A DNA stretch of 64,000 nt. Origin: Thunnus maccoyii (taxonomy: Eukaryota > Chordata > Actinopteri > Scombriformes > Scombridae). The notes beneath the pieces are model-generated. The model saw only the letters and a program-made list of their open reading frames with translations. It made no database searches and had not been told where the DNA came from. Where the stretch lies: assembly GCF_910596095.1 (NCBI RefSeq), contig NC_056550.1:27333001-27397000 (forward strand), given 5' to 3'. The position numbers and the translations under genes are program-made. Shown one piece after another: positions 63,362 to 64,000 of the stretch (position 1 is its first letter; every line of letters starts with the position of its first letter).

Positions 63362-64000
63362 GTGAGACGGAGACAGAACTTCAGTTATTAAAGTTCATTT
63401 CTCTGTTTCTACACAGTTGTAGAAAACTGTATTTTATCACCTTTGATCAATCAACGAATCAAACTTTATTGGTACAGCAGCTCTTATACAGAAGTGCTTT
63501 ACAGACAAACTGATAATAATACAGAACAAACTTGTCCTGTCATTCCTCCACGCTGGTGAATCTTCTTCCTTTTTAAGTACCAATGTTAGTTTCACCAAGC
63601 TGAAGGCAAACACTACGCTAACTGCGCCCTGCTGCTGCCCTGTCGATGGCTTCTGGGGATTTTTATGGTCCCATCTAGTAGATAAGAAGGAATAAAACCT
63701 TTTTTAAAAACAGGAAAGCCATAAAAACATCCTGATCAAAAGCCAAACGAATGAAGTTTTAACACTGTTCCACCATATTGGAGCATAAAAACTAAAAGCT
63801 GCTTCACTAAAAGTGTTTCTGCTGCACTTTGGAACAAATAAAAGACTTCAGAGTCGTTCTGGTTCATATATTAACAACATGTCAGACAAACAGGAAGAGC
63901 TTTAAAACCAGTGTAACCAGTGTTCTCTCCTTCTGGTCCCAGTCAGCACTCAAGCAGCAGAGTTAAGCTAACAGTTTCCCCCCGTTTCCAGTGTCTGTGC
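63362..64000. other. anapc2 intron 5 (partial)
   Basis: Contains an aaactttattggtacagcag fragment typical of a fish repeat (63455-63560) and, at the edge, the gctaacagtttcc repeat (63930-64000). No exon before the window ends. Confidence 0.75.

Overview
This is a gene-sparse, repeat-laden vertebrate window, almost certainly from a teleost fish and probably a percomorph (inference). It has intron-split vertebrate genes with GT-AG junctions, long (CA)n/(TG)n microsatellites, many short TIR elements of kinds common in fish, a decayed Tc1-like transposon, a tRNA-derived SINE and a fish-type LINE 3' end with a (GAA)n tail. I read four protein-coding genes by translating exons, checking splice phase across every junction and comparing with remembered family sequences. 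No database search was possible.

Layout. (1) 1-36348, plus strand: peptide O-xylosyltransferase 1 (xylt1). Ten exons (6455-36348) encode 843 residues through the stop. The first exon, with the signal anchor, lies left of the window, so 1-6454 reads as intron. (2) 36349-46893: no coding gene; AT-rich, holding the probable long xylt1 3' UTR and several TIR elements. (3) 46894-52913, minus strand: kat8 (MOF histone acetyltransferase), complete, 11 exons, 499 residues. (4) 54726-59096, minus strand: rnf25 (RWD-RING ubiquitin ligase), complete, 10 exons, 479 residues. (5) 59097-60883: divergent interval filled with LINE-derived sequence. (6) 60884 to the right edge, plus strand: anapc2, exons 1-5 only (about 343 N-terminal residues); the cullin-homology half lies outside. 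xylt1 and kat8 are tail to tail, kat8 and rnf25 are in tandem, and rnf25 and anapc2 are head to head.

The four proteins do not form one pathway. Xylt1 starts glycosaminoglycan chains in the Golgi, Kat8 acetylates histone H4K16, Rnf25 is a ubiquitin E3 and Anapc2 is the cullin-like subunit of the APC/C. The linkage looks like ordinary vertebrate microsynteny.

The less ordinary material is non-coding. Simple repeats sit directly against several splice sites in xylt1 and kat8. A roughly 0.9-kb TTAGGG-like array lies in xylt1 intron 10. A 614-bp fold-back element ending in TTAA has near-identical inverted copies bracketing kat8-rnf25. A hAT-like element with a visible target duplication is nested in another repeat. 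anapc2 shows a candidate GC-AG intron, and a LINE tail ends 22 nt before the rnf25 start codon. I found no CRISPR array, operon, rRNA or functional tRNA gene, and nothing that amounts to a wholly new system.
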